64,000 nt of DNA from Streptomyces sp. NRRL S-340. GTDB lineage: Bacteria; Actinomycetota; Actinomycetes; Streptomycetales; Streptomycetaceae. The stretch is taken from positions 124,001 through 188,000 of the forward strand of contig NZ_JOIY01000003.1 in assembly GCF_000720185.1 (NCBI RefSeq). Direction: 5' to 3'. Positions 1 through 7,942 of the stretch are shown in pieces (the stretch's first letter is position 1; every line of letters starts with the position of its first letter). The notes beneath the pieces are model-generated. The model did not search any database. It had not been told where the DNA came from and saw only the letters and a program-made list of their open reading frames with translations. A program made the translations under genes and the position numbers.

Positions 1-275
1 GCGCGCCGCACGGCGGCACGCTCGGACTCTGCGGACGGCGCGCCGGTCACGGGTCCGCCCGGCAACCCCCCTCCAGCAGACTCTGCTTGCGGCCGTCGGC
101 ACGGACCCGGCCGGGCCGGGTGCGGCGACCGCAGAACCCAGGCGGACGCTGCGGACCTCTCCTGCCCGGCAGGGGCGGGCGGCGGCTTGCTGGCGCTGTT
201 CTCGTTCAGTCCTCGGGGCTACGATCGCGCCACAGCGCAGAGCGGTCGTACGGACGGATCGAAGCGGGGGCGGTC

Positions 276-1784
276 ATGGAGGATCTGGGCACGAGCGACC
301 CACGGCGGATCGGCCCCTACACGCTGCGGGCGCGGCTGGGGCAGGGCGGGATGGGCCGGGTCTTTCTGGGCCGGTCGCCGTCCGGCCGGGCGGTGGCGGT
401 GAAGGTGATCCACGAGCACCTTGCGCGGCAGACGGACTTCCGGCGGCGCTTCGCCCGGGAGGTGGCCTCGGTCCGGGCGGTGAGCGGCGCGTTCACCGCG
501 CCGCTGGTGGGTGCCGGGCCGGAGGACGACGCGCCGTGGCTGGCGACCGTGTACGTACCGGGGCCGAGCCTGGCCGAGGCGGTGGCCGAGGCCGGCCCGT
601 TCCCGCTGGAGTCGCTGTGGCCGCTGGCCGCCGGACTCGCTGAGGGCCTGCAGGACATCCACGCCGCCCGGGTGGTGCACCGTGATCTGAAGCCGGCCAA
701 CGTGCTGCTGGCCGCCGACGGCCCGCGAGTGATCGACTTCGGTATCGCCCGTGCCCTCGATCACGCGTCCCTGACCCCGGACAGCGTGGTCATCGGAACC
801 CCCGGCTACATCTCGCCCGAGCAGATCGGCAGCGACGAACTCGGTCCCGGCAGCGACGTGTTCACGCTGGGCCTCGTCCTCGCCTTCGCCGCCACCGGAC
901 AGAGCCCGTTCGGCGAGGGCCCGCCGCTGGCCATGCTGCACCGCATCCTCCACGACGACGCGCGGCTCGACGGCGTCCCCGCACCGCTCCGCGGCCTGGT
1001 CGCCGCCTGCCTGGCCAAGGAACCCGCCGGTCGGCCCACCCCGCCCGAGGTCCTGAGAACCGTCACCGCGTCCTGGCACGCGCCCGAACAGTGGCCGGGC
1101 GGCACTCCGTGGCCCGCCCGCGTGACCGAGCTGCTCCCCCGTCACCGCCTCACCGACCCGGGTCCGCGATCAGCCGGCGCGCTCCCGCCGACCCGTGAGG
1201 AGCTGACACTTCGGTACACCCGGATCCGGCAGAACGAGCGCGATCAGGATCCGACGGCCGCGGCGCGGCAGATGGAGCAGCTGGCGGCCGATCAGGCCCG
1301 GTTCCTCGGTCCGGACCATCCCGACACCCTCCAGAGCCGCCACATGCACGCCTTCTACCTCGACATCGCCGGGCAGCCCGCGCAGGCCGCGCGGCTGATG
1401 GCCGGAGTGCTCGCGGACCGGAAGCGGATCCTCGGGGCCGACCACGAGGAGACCCTTCGGAGCGGACAACTCCACGCGCTTTCCCTCGGCAAGGGAGGCG
1501 ACCATGCGGAGGCGGCCCGGCTGTTGGCGCAGAACGCACTGGACCGGGCGCGGGTCCTCGGCCCCGACCACAGATCCACCCTCTGGAGCCGGCACCTGCA
1601 CGCGGAATTCGTCCATGCCGCCGGGGACCACGCGCAAGCCAGGCGGCTGATGGCCGGTGTGGTCGCGGACCTCACACGGGTCCTCGGCCCTGACCACCCC
1701 GCCACCCGCTCCAGCAGACACGTGCTCGAAAACCGTCTCCCCGTCGACCAGTCGCCCACCACGGCCGGTCAGCAGCCCTCCTGA
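276..1784 (+). CDS. Soluble serine/threonine protein kinase with C-terminal TPR-like repeats
   Basis: Hanks-type protein kinase of 502 aa. It shows a glycine-rich loop GQGGMGRV (about residues 23-30), the ATP lysine in AVKVI (Lys43), the catalytic loop HRDLKPAN (from about 135), the DFG motif in IDFGIA and the activation segment GTPGYISPEQ. The C-terminal 180 residues are not a PASTA or other sensor domain. They carry about four 42-residue repeats with the recurring LGPDHPxT and RxxHxxxL pattern of the TPR_10/TPR_12 type, a likely protein-interaction platform. No membrane segment is visible, so it should be cytoplasmic. The ATG at 276 was chosen because the kinase fold starts a few residues later; the upstream in-frame extension is low-complexity. 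The substrate is unknown. Confidence 0.9.
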   Translation: MEDLGTSDPRRIGPYTLRARLGQGGMGRVFLGRSPSGRAVAVKVIHEHLARQTDFRRRFAREVASVRAVSGAFTAPLVGAGPEDDAPWLATVYVPGPSLAEAVAEAGPFPLESLWPLAAGLAEGLQDIHAARVVHRDLKPANVLLAADGPRVIDFGIARALDHASLTPDSVVIGTPGYISPEQIGSDELGPGSDVFTLGLVLAFAATGQSPFGEGPPLAMLHRILHDDARLDGVPAPLRGLVAACLAKEPAGRPTPPEVLRTVTASWHAPEQWPGGTPWPARVTELLPRHRLTDPGPRSAGALPPTREELTLRYTRIRQNERDQDPTAAARQMEQLAADQARFLGPDHPDTLQSRHMHAFYLDIAGQPAQAARLMAGVLADRKRILGADHEETLRSGQLHALSLGKGGDHAEAARLLAQNALDRARVLGPDHRSTLWSRHLHAEFVHAAGDHAQARRLMAGVVADLTRVLGPDHPATRSSRHVLENRLPVDQSPTTAGQQPS

Positions 1785-2342
1785 AGAACTCGCCCGCACA
1801 GGTCGCTCACCGTTGCGTGAGGGGCCGGGTACGGCGTGCCGACGCCAGCCTCGCCTTCCACCCCCGTCCGCCCCTCCGGATCCCCCTGGAAGGGAGGCGG
1901 CATCTGCCACAGCCTCCCCCACGCACAGGACCATCCGCCGGTGCTCGGCGCGGCCGGCTGTCACACCGAGTACGTGACGTTCCAGTCGCGCGGCAGCGAC
2001 GGCGGCATCACCGAAGCGATGGAGAACTGCCCCTTCCTCGCTCGTGACCGGCCCGTGCGCCGAGCACCCCTTCGTCGAGGACGGCCGAGCCCTTGTCGGG
2101 CAGGCCTCACATGGCGTGCCCCGCACGATGCCGCGGGCCACTGACAAGCCGCTGGCAACGGGGCTCCTGAATCCGGTGGGGGCGTCGGCGGCTTCCGTTC
2201 CGGCTCCGCCGCGGTGACAGCGGCGCGGCGGCCCCGGCCGGCGCGCGACCGGCCGAGCGCGCCCCGGTCCCCGGCCGCGACCGCGCCGCCCGGCCGCCCA
2301 CCGGCAGGAGACGGAGCCGCTGGAAGGCTCAGGGGACGTCGA
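1785..2342. other. Intergenic stretch, no gene recognised
   Basis: These 558 bases lie between the kinase gene and the convergently placed methyltransferase gene. Several open frames exist but none has a ribosome binding site, a recognisable domain or a codon bias that favours one frame. No clear terminator was seen. Confidence 0.5.
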
Positions 2343-3179
2343 CTACCGCGCCGGTCCGGGCCGGGAGGTGTAGAGCACGCTGTGGTAGCGGCCCTCCTCC
2401 TCCCGCCCCGACGGGTCACCGCCGAGGGCCCGCACCGCCTCGATCGCGTGCTGCCGCTCCCGTTCGTCCGTGAACCGCCGTTGCGGGTAGGTCCGGGACC
2501 CATCCACCGTGGTGTGCAGTCCGTGTGCGGCCAGCGTCCGCACGACAGGCTCGTACGAGACGGTCCGCAGCACGAACGCGCTCACCCACACGGGACGCCG
2601 GACTCCGTCGAGCAGCGCGGCGAACGTCCGCTCGGTGATGTAACTGCCGCCGCCCGTCAGCGTGATCAGCCCGACCTCGGCCAGGGCGCCGCGCAGGGCC
2701 GGCCCGGGCGGCACCCGTTCCAGGTCGTCGGTGAAACCGGCTTCCAGCAGACCGGCTTCCCGGGCATAGCGCACCGCCGGGGCGGCGATGTCCAGGCCGT
2801 ACACCGGCAACGCGTCCGGCCGCCGCCGCTCCGCATAGAACTCACGGTCCCACGCGGCCAGTTGCGCCGACGTCATCCGCCGGGCGGTGTCGGACATGTA
2901 CCGCTCGTACAGCTCCGCGAGCGTCACCTCGTGATTGAGCAGGGCGGCGTTGATGCCGTAGGAACAGCACAGGTCAAGCACCACCGGGCCGCCGGGGCGC
3001 CCGTCACCGTGCGCCGCCCGCTCCGCGGCCAGCCGCCGGAACACCGGCTGGGCGTGGTGCGGGATCTCGTAGTCCAGCGGGGCCAGCCGCGTGAAGTAGG
3101 CACGGGGGTCCGGCTGGATGTACACGTCGTCGAACCGGGACTTGCCGTGCGTCGCACCGCCGGAGCCCAACCCGCCCAC
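2343..3179 (-). CDS. Class I SAM-dependent methyltransferase-like protein
   Basis: Protein of 278 aa resembling actinobacterial class I methyltransferases of unknown substrate. The SAM-binding motif I is seen as VVLDLCCSYGINAAL about 50 residues from the N terminus. It is followed by a long helical insert (AELYERYMSDTARR) and a second strand motif YGLDIAAPAVRYA that should hold the acidic ribose-binding residue. The GTG start at 3179 is preferred over a GTG six codons upstream because a GGAG-type ribosome binding site lies 6-8 bases before it. The motif I glycines are partly replaced by Cys and Ser (DLCCSYG), so SAM binding should be tested rather than assumed. Neighbours give no pathway hint. 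Confidence 0.7.
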   Translation of the reverse strand: MGGLGSGGATHGKSRFDDVYIQPDPRAYFTRLAPLDYEIPHHAQPVFRRLAAERAAHGDGRPGGPVVLDLCCSYGINAALLNHEVTLAELYERYMSDTARRMTSAQLAAWDREFYAERRRPDALPVYGLDIAAPAVRYAREAGLLEAGFTDDLERVPPGPALRGALAEVGLITLTGGGSYITERTFAALLDGVRRPVWVSAFVLRTVSYEPVVRTLAAHGLHTTVDGSRTYPQRRFTDERERQHAIEAVRALGGDPSGREEEGRYHSVLYTSRPGPAR

Positions 3180-3643
3180 ACCGCACTCTCCTCGCACCGC
3201 TTCCGTGTCCCCATCATGGCCCCTTCCCCGGCCCCGCGGACGTCCGCCACGCGCGGCGGTAGGGCACAGGGCCGGCCCGGCCGTCGGACACCGGCCCCGC
3301 GTCCTACGGGGCGACGCGGCGGTGTCGGCTGAGCGGTGCCGGGTTCTCGGTGCGGGACGCGGAGATCTTCGGCCGGGGCAGGACGCGGTGGCTCGTGCAC
3401 CCGCGCAGCAAGCCGGTGGTGAGGCGTCTGGCGGCGGTGTCCCGGCGGACCGGGCGGCCAGGCCGGGCCGGCCTGGCCGCGGCCTCCGGCCGAGGTGGAT
3501 GAGCGTGCGGGTCCGGGCCGGAGGCGCGCTCGTGAGCCGGTGACGGAACCAAGCGGCCGTCCCCGTCCGACACGCGGACACCCAGACACCCAGGCACCCG
3601 GCAAGGAGTCACGCGGGCACGCCGTGCGGGACGTGCGGCCCGG
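3180..3643. other. Intergenic stretch before the lasso operon
   Basis: The region is GC-rich and covered only by shadow frames on both strands. It separates the divergently read methyltransferase gene from the promoter of the lasso-peptide operon. No RNA gene or repeat was recognised. Confidence 0.5.
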
Positions 3644-3671
3644 TTGCGGAGCATTCGGGGCCCGGTAGCCT
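3644..3671 (+). promoter_or_regulatory. Candidate promoter of the lasso-peptide operon
   Basis: TTGCGG at 3644-3649 and TAGCCT at 3666-3671 are separated by 16 bases, resembling a housekeeping sigma -35/-10 pair (TTGnnn and TAnnnT). Transcription would start near 3678, leaving a leader of about 30 bases before the precursor ATG. This is pattern matching only. Confidence 0.35.
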
Positions 3672-3708
3672 GGAGTTGGCAGATCCTGCCCTATTTCGGA
3701 GGTAGACC

Positions 3709-3825
3709 ATGTTTCTCCGATTGCTGCGGATCCGTACGCCTCGTCGCCTCGTTCTTCTCGGTACCGGCCGTTCGATCCGGGGCTTCAGCGGCGGTTTCTA
3801 CGACGGTCACGGATACCAGTCCTGA
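3709..3825 (+). CDS. Lasso peptide precursor (A protein), 38 aa
   Basis: A 38-codon gene with an excellent ribosome binding site (GGAGG at 3698-3702, six bases before ATG). Leader residues 10-18 contain TPRR followed by LVLLG, matching the Pro and LxxxG spacing of lasso leaders. The best core is residues 25-38, GFSGGFYDGHGYQS. Gly1 and Asp8 of this core are correctly spaced for an eight-residue macrolactam ring, leaving a six-residue tail GHGYQS. The oddity is leader position -2, which is Ile rather than the near-universal Thr (cleavage IR/GF). A core starting one residue later (Phe1, Asp7) would give a seven-residue ring. The B and C genes follow at once in the same direction. Call from sequence plus context; the product is untested. 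Confidence 0.8.
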   Translation: MFLRLLRIRTPRRLVLLGTGRSIRGFSGGFYDGHGYQS

Positions 3826-3858
3826 CACCGTTCCCCACCGGACCCGGGAGGAGGCGCG

Positions 3859-4482
3859 GTGGCGGACGAGGCCGATGCCCTGGCAGCCCTGGAGAAGATC
3901 CTTGCGCCGCACTGCCGCGTGACCCGGCTGTCCGGTGGAGCGCTGATCGCGGACTGGAAGCGGACACGCTTCCTCGGGATGACACCGACGGACATGTGCG
4001 TGCTCACCGAGGGGAACGCCCAGGAACGCGCCGAAGTCGTCACCGGTCTCGTCCGGGCCGGCTGCGCCACGGAGCGCCGACGGGAGCACACGGACGCCGG
4101 CGTCCGGCTCTGGTTGCACGGTACCCACCTGCTGATCCGGACCATGGGATTCGGACGGGTGCTGCGACTGCTGCCGGTGGCCGCCCCGGACTACGCCCGT
4201 ACGGACGGTCCCCCGGCGGAGCAGGTGGGACGGCTCAAACGAGCGGTGCAGTCGCAGAGCCGCGGGAGCTGGCTGGTCAACGGTGACTGCAAGTCCGAGG
4301 CCGTGACGGCGTTCGTGCTGCTGCGGCGGCGCGGCTGGGAGGCCGTCCTGCACGTGGGTGTACGCGAACACCCCTTCGCCATGCACACCTGGGTCTCCTC
4401 GGCCGGTCTGTGCATCCCGGACGCCGACCCGCGCGGACACGCGTTCACCCCCGTGCTGTCGATCGGCCGCGGAGGTCCGTGA
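3859..4482 (+). CDS. Lasso peptide B protein: fused RRE and leader peptidase
   Basis: Protein of 207 aa. Residues about 18-66 look like a PqqD-type RiPP recognition element (SGGALIADWKRTRFLGM, then a helix ending in VVTGLVRAG), which would bind the leader. Residues about 140-200 match the transglutaminase-like lasso peptidase: Cys144 in GDCKSEAV, LLRRRGW, LHVGVR, His176 in MHTWV and Asp188 or Asp190 give the expected Cys/His/Asp order. Actinobacterial clusters usually encode these two parts as separate B1 and B2 proteins, so the fusion is notable. The GTG start has GGAGGAGG four bases upstream. The stop codon is one base from the start of the cyclase gene. Expected role: ATP-dependent removal of the leader together with the C protein. 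Confidence 0.8.
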   Translation: MADEADALAALEKILAPHCRVTRLSGGALIADWKRTRFLGMTPTDMCVLTEGNAQERAEVVTGLVRAGCATERRREHTDAGVRLWLHGTHLLIRTMGFGRVLRLLPVAAPDYARTDGPPAEQVGRLKRAVQSQSRGSWLVNGDCKSEAVTAFVLLRRRGWEAVLHVGVREHPFAMHTWVSSAGLCIPDADPRGHAFTPVLSIGRGGP

Positions 4483-4483
4483 C

Positions 4484-6301
4484 ATGGATGCGCTCCGCCT
4501 CGAGTGGGCCGACGGTGCGCCGAAGCTCTGGACCGCCGGGGCGATGGAGCGCGGGGGACTCGTGACGACGGTCTCCTCGCCGGAGGGCACCGCGGCCGTC
4601 GTCGGCTTCGTCGGCCCGGCCCGGGACCGGGTGGCGGGCGCCCGCCGTCTCCTGGACGGCCTCGGCCGGCGGGGAGCCTCCGCGCCGCTGCCGGCCGGCG
4701 ACTACGCGGCCGTTGTGGTGTACCGCGACCGCGTCCTGGTGATCCGCGACGAGCAGGCACGCGTGCCGCTGTTCTTCCGCGAGTCGGGTGGCCGCGTGAG
4801 CGCCGTGAGCACCTCTGTGCGCGGGCTGGGGAGCGGCTCGGCGCTCGAACCCCGCTACTTCTGCCGGTATCTCACCGGCAACATGGCGCAACCGCACGCG
4901 GACCTCACTCCCTTCGCGGGGGTCCACCGTGTCCTCGGCGGTGAGGTGCTGGAGCTCTCGGTCACCGGGCGAATGCGCGGCCGGGGGCCACGACGCGTCC
5001 GCCGGGCCCACGACACGCCCGTGCCGGCAGCCGACGGGCCCCACCGCCAGGGGGCGGCGAAGGAGCTGCGCCGGGTGCTGGAGGAGGCCGTCCGGCGCCG
5101 CCTGGGCACCATGACGGCGTGCCATGTCTCCGGCGGCCTCGACTCCACCAGCGTGGCGTTGCTCGCGGCACACCTGCTGGCCGGGGAAGGGAGCGGTACC
5201 GGGAACCTCCTGCTGCTCGCCGGACGCTTCACCGAGGGTGAGCTGGCCGGGGAGCAGCCGTACCTCGACGCGGCGGTGGAGCAGATCCGCCGTCTGGCTC
5301 CCGCGGCCCGCCCGGTGATCGTCGACGCCGACGGTGTCGCCGACTTCGACGACTTCGAGCACCACGCGGGAGACGCGGACGAGCCACACGCGCACGCCTT
5401 CCGCGCCCCGTTCTGGGCCAGGCTCCACACCGCCGCCGCCGAACTGGGCTGCGACACCGTCCTGACCGGCTGCGGCGCCGACCCGGTCGTGGACGCCAAC
5501 CCGTTCCACCTGCACCGGCTCGCCCGCACGGGGCGGTTGCGGGAGCTGGCCAGGCAGGCACGCTCCTGGGCCGAGGGCGGCGAGCGGGGGCTGCGGGAGA
5601 CCGTCCACGCCTACGTCGTACGGCCGGCCCTTCCGCTGGCCGCCGAACGGGCGGGGGCCCTCGTCCGCGGCGGAACCGTGCTCGGCGGCCTCGGCTCCTT
5701 CAGCCGTCCCCCCTGGCTGCGGACCGCGTTCGCGCGGGCGCACGGCTACCGGGAGGCCAGCATCGCGGAGAGCCGCTTCATGTACGGGCGCAGGCCGGAG
5801 CGCTCGCTCTACGAAGCGGCCAACTACCTCGCCGCTCCGGATCTGCTGTCCTGGCAGCGCGCGCGAGAGGACGGGTTCTTCCTTTCGCACCCCTTCCTCG
5901 ACCCGGAGGTCGTCGCCACGATGCGCCGCCTCCCCGCCGAGGACGTGTTCGATCCCGGCCGTCCGAAGGCGGTGCTGCGCGAGGCGATGGCGGATCTGCT
6001 GCCGGCCCGGATCAGCCGCAGGACGGCCAAGGTCCCCTTCGACGGTCTCTACGCCCGCGGTCTGCGGACTCACGGCGGTGCGCTCATCGACCTGTGCCGC
6101 ACCGCCCGGCATCCGCTGGTCGCGGAGATGTTCGACGTCCCGTTGCTGTGCCGGGCGGTGCGGGAGGCCCGGTTCGGACTCGGAGACGCGCACTCCTGGG
6201 ACCGGGTGAACAGTTCGCTGGCGCTGGTGGCCTGGCTGGAGCGTCTGGAAGGGCGCACCGGCGGCTTCGGCGAGGCCCGGCCCGTCAACGCCGGCTCTTG
6301 A
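4484..6301 (+). CDS. Lasso peptide macrolactam synthetase (C protein, asparagine-synthetase-like)
   Basis: Protein of 605 aa with the two-part layout of lasso cyclases. The N-terminal region resembles the class II glutamine amidotransferase fold (IRDEQARVPLFF at about 87-98). The C-terminal synthetase domain has the ATP PP-loop SGGLDS at 216-221 and later motifs such as LTGCGADPV and HPFLDPEVV. In this family the enzyme adenylates the core Asp or Glu side chain and closes the ring on the core N terminus. GGAGG lies eight bases before the ATG, and a single base separates it from the B stop codon. True asparagine synthetase is less likely given the adjacent precursor and B genes. The gene ends 17 bases inside the convergent gene that follows. 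Confidence 0.85.
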   Translation: MDALRLEWADGAPKLWTAGAMERGGLVTTVSSPEGTAAVVGFVGPARDRVAGARRLLDGLGRRGASAPLPAGDYAAVVVYRDRVLVIRDEQARVPLFFRESGGRVSAVSTSVRGLGSGSALEPRYFCRYLTGNMAQPHADLTPFAGVHRVLGGEVLELSVTGRMRGRGPRRVRRAHDTPVPAADGPHRQGAAKELRRVLEEAVRRRLGTMTACHVSGGLDSTSVALLAAHLLAGEGSGTGNLLLLAGRFTEGELAGEQPYLDAAVEQIRRLAPAARPVIVDADGVADFDDFEHHAGDADEPHAHAFRAPFWARLHTAAAELGCDTVLTGCGADPVVDANPFHLHRLARTGRLRELARQARSWAEGGERGLRETVHAYVVRPALPLAAERAGALVRGGTVLGGLGSFSRPPWLRTAFARAHGYREASIAESRFMYGRRPERSLYEAANYLAAPDLLSWQRAREDGFFLSHPFLDPEVVATMRRLPAEDVFDPGRPKAVLREAMADLLPARISRRTAKVPFDGLYARGLRTHGGALIDLCRTARHPLVAEMFDVPLLCRAVREARFGLGDAHSWDRVNSSLALVAWLERLEGRTGGFGEARPVNAGS

Positions 6302-7592
6302 TGTCCCACAGGGACCGTTCGATCGGGCCCGTGAGGACGTCGACGAGGCCGTAGCGGCTCACCAGCTCGCGCTGCTCCGCTCCGGTGGGGATGCGCTCCT
6401 CATCACGCCTGCGTGCGACGTTCGTCGCCACGTTCGCGCCGTGCGTGCCGAACCTCCAGTAGACGGTCACGTACCGGGGGTCGCGGGTGCGCTCGTCGAT
6501 CGCGTTGTTCTCGTGCACCCTGGCGCGGTAGATGATGGAGTCCAGGCCCTGCTTCTGCTGCTGCTTCACCCAGGCGGGGACCCCCTTCCCGTTCCAGGAG
6601 TACGCCTTGAACTCGAGCGGCGGCTCCAGGGCGAGCCGGTCCTTGCGGGCGAGGCTCGCGGTGGCGTAGAACGCCAGCTGGTCGTACGGGGTGTCGACGG
6701 GCAGTTGCACCACCACTCGGGTGGCGAACGTGTCGCTCGACTCGATCCACTGCCCGTAGGGCATCCAGGGCCGGGCCTCGACCAACTCGCCGGGCTGATG
6801 GATCTCCCTGCGGGAGAGCGGATTCACTTCCTGGGATTTGCTCCACTGCTCCGCGTCGGTCCGCCATTGCCGGCGGAGCCGGTCCTTCGCGCTCAGGGGC
6901 ACCCGTTCCCCCATGGCGTGGAATTCCGTGCCGAGCACGTAGAAGCCGACGTCACCGTGGTTCTCCAGGGTGATGTCGACGGGGATGGCGAATTCCTTCC
7001 GGTTCTGACTCAGCACAGGATTCCCCAGGGACAGTCCGATGAGCGGCCTGGTCTCACGCTGGTAGGGCTGATAAAGGTTCTGGTAGCCGAAATTGGCGAC
7101 GGCGATGGCCGAGGAGACGACGATCGCCGCGGCCACCCGCTTGGGAGCGGGGATCGTGACCGCTGTCCGCCACACCGCGAAGACGGCCCATGCCGCGCCC
7201 GCCGTGAGCGCGGTGAACAGCGCCAGGTAGACCGCGGAGTCGCCCCTGGCCGTCTCGATCACGAGCAGGGCGTTGGTCAGCAGGGCGGCGAACGCGCCGA
7301 TCAGCGCGACCATGCCGGAGTAGGGGAAACTGCGCCACCACCAGTGGTCCACGACGGCGGCGGCGCCCAGGAACGTGGTGAAGGCGACCGCGATGAGGAC
7401 GGCGCCCGTGAGACGCCCCGGGAAGGTCAGGGCGTGGACGAAGTCCTCGAGGCCGAACCACCCCATGACCAGTGTCGTCGTGAGGAGGACCAGAAGGATC
7501 ACCGCCATCGCCACACGGGACCGCGGGGTTCTCGGCGGGGGGCGCCGCACTTTCAGGTGCGAGCGGGGCTGATGCCTGGGGGAAGTCCTCAC
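6285..7592 (-). CDS. Membrane protein with four N-terminal helices and a large C-terminal domain
   Basis: Protein of 435 aa, family not recognised. Hydrophobic segments occupy about residues 29-50, 60-80, 92-115 and 122-145, with another weaker one near 155-172. A predicted soluble domain of about 250 aa follows, with many aromatic residues. The GTG start has a near-perfect ribosome binding site (AGGAGGTGAT). Its 3' end overlaps the lasso cyclase gene by 17 bases on the opposite strand. It sits where a lasso exporter gene might be expected, but it has no ATPase motifs and is read in the other direction, so a link to the lasso product is unproven. Confidence 0.75.
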   Translation of the reverse strand: MRTSPRHQPRSHLKVRRPPPRTPRSRVAMAVILLVLLTTTLVMGWFGLEDFVHALTFPGRLTGAVLIAVAFTTFLGAAAVVDHWWWRSFPYSGMVALIGAFAALLTNALLVIETARGDSAVYLALFTALTAGAAWAVFAVWRTAVTIPAPKRVAAAIVVSSAIAVANFGYQNLYQPYQRETRPLIGLSLGNPVLSQNRKEFAIPVDITLENHGDVGFYVLGTEFHAMGERVPLSAKDRLRRQWRTDAEQWSKSQEVNPLSRREIHQPGELVEARPWMPYGQWIESSDTFATRVVVQLPVDTPYDQLAFYATASLARKDRLALEPPLEFKAYSWNGKGVPAWVKQQQKQGLDSIIYRARVHENNAIDERTRDPRYVTVYWRFGTHGANVATNVARRRDEERIPTGAEQRELVSRYGLVDVLTGPIERSLWDIKSRR

Positions 7593-7942
7593 TTGATCAC
7601 CTCCTGGGGGCCACCGGCCGTCCGCGGTGTCAGGGCCGTGCCGGCGCTGAGGACCGGCTCGGGCCGGCGGTCAGCACCGAGTGCGTGCCCGGCCGGACGA
7701 TCTTGCGCGGTGACCAGCACACCACCTTTGCCGCGCGGCCGCCGACGGCCGCGCCGAGCCGCCGGGAATTCCCACGTCCGGAGGCACGCGCGTGGTGCTT
7801 CCGCGGCCCCGGCTCCCGCCGCTCTCCGAGGGGCGGGACGGCGTTCGCGGGTGACGGGCGGACGGGCCGTGCCTCGCGCGTCGGCGTCCATGGGGACCAC
7901 CCGGAACTCCGGCCGGCCGGGAACGGCCACACGCCGGCCGCC
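7593..7942. other. Intergenic stretch, no gene recognised
   Basis: 350 bases between two minus-strand genes (lipase upstream, membrane protein downstream). The last bases hold the strong ribosome binding site of the membrane protein gene. No conserved element or coding frame with a start signal was seen in the rest. Confidence 0.5.

Noticed and set aside
4484..6301. True asparagine synthetase
   Set aside because: The PP-loop fits, but the adjacent precursor and B protein and the tight gene spacing favour a lasso cyclase.
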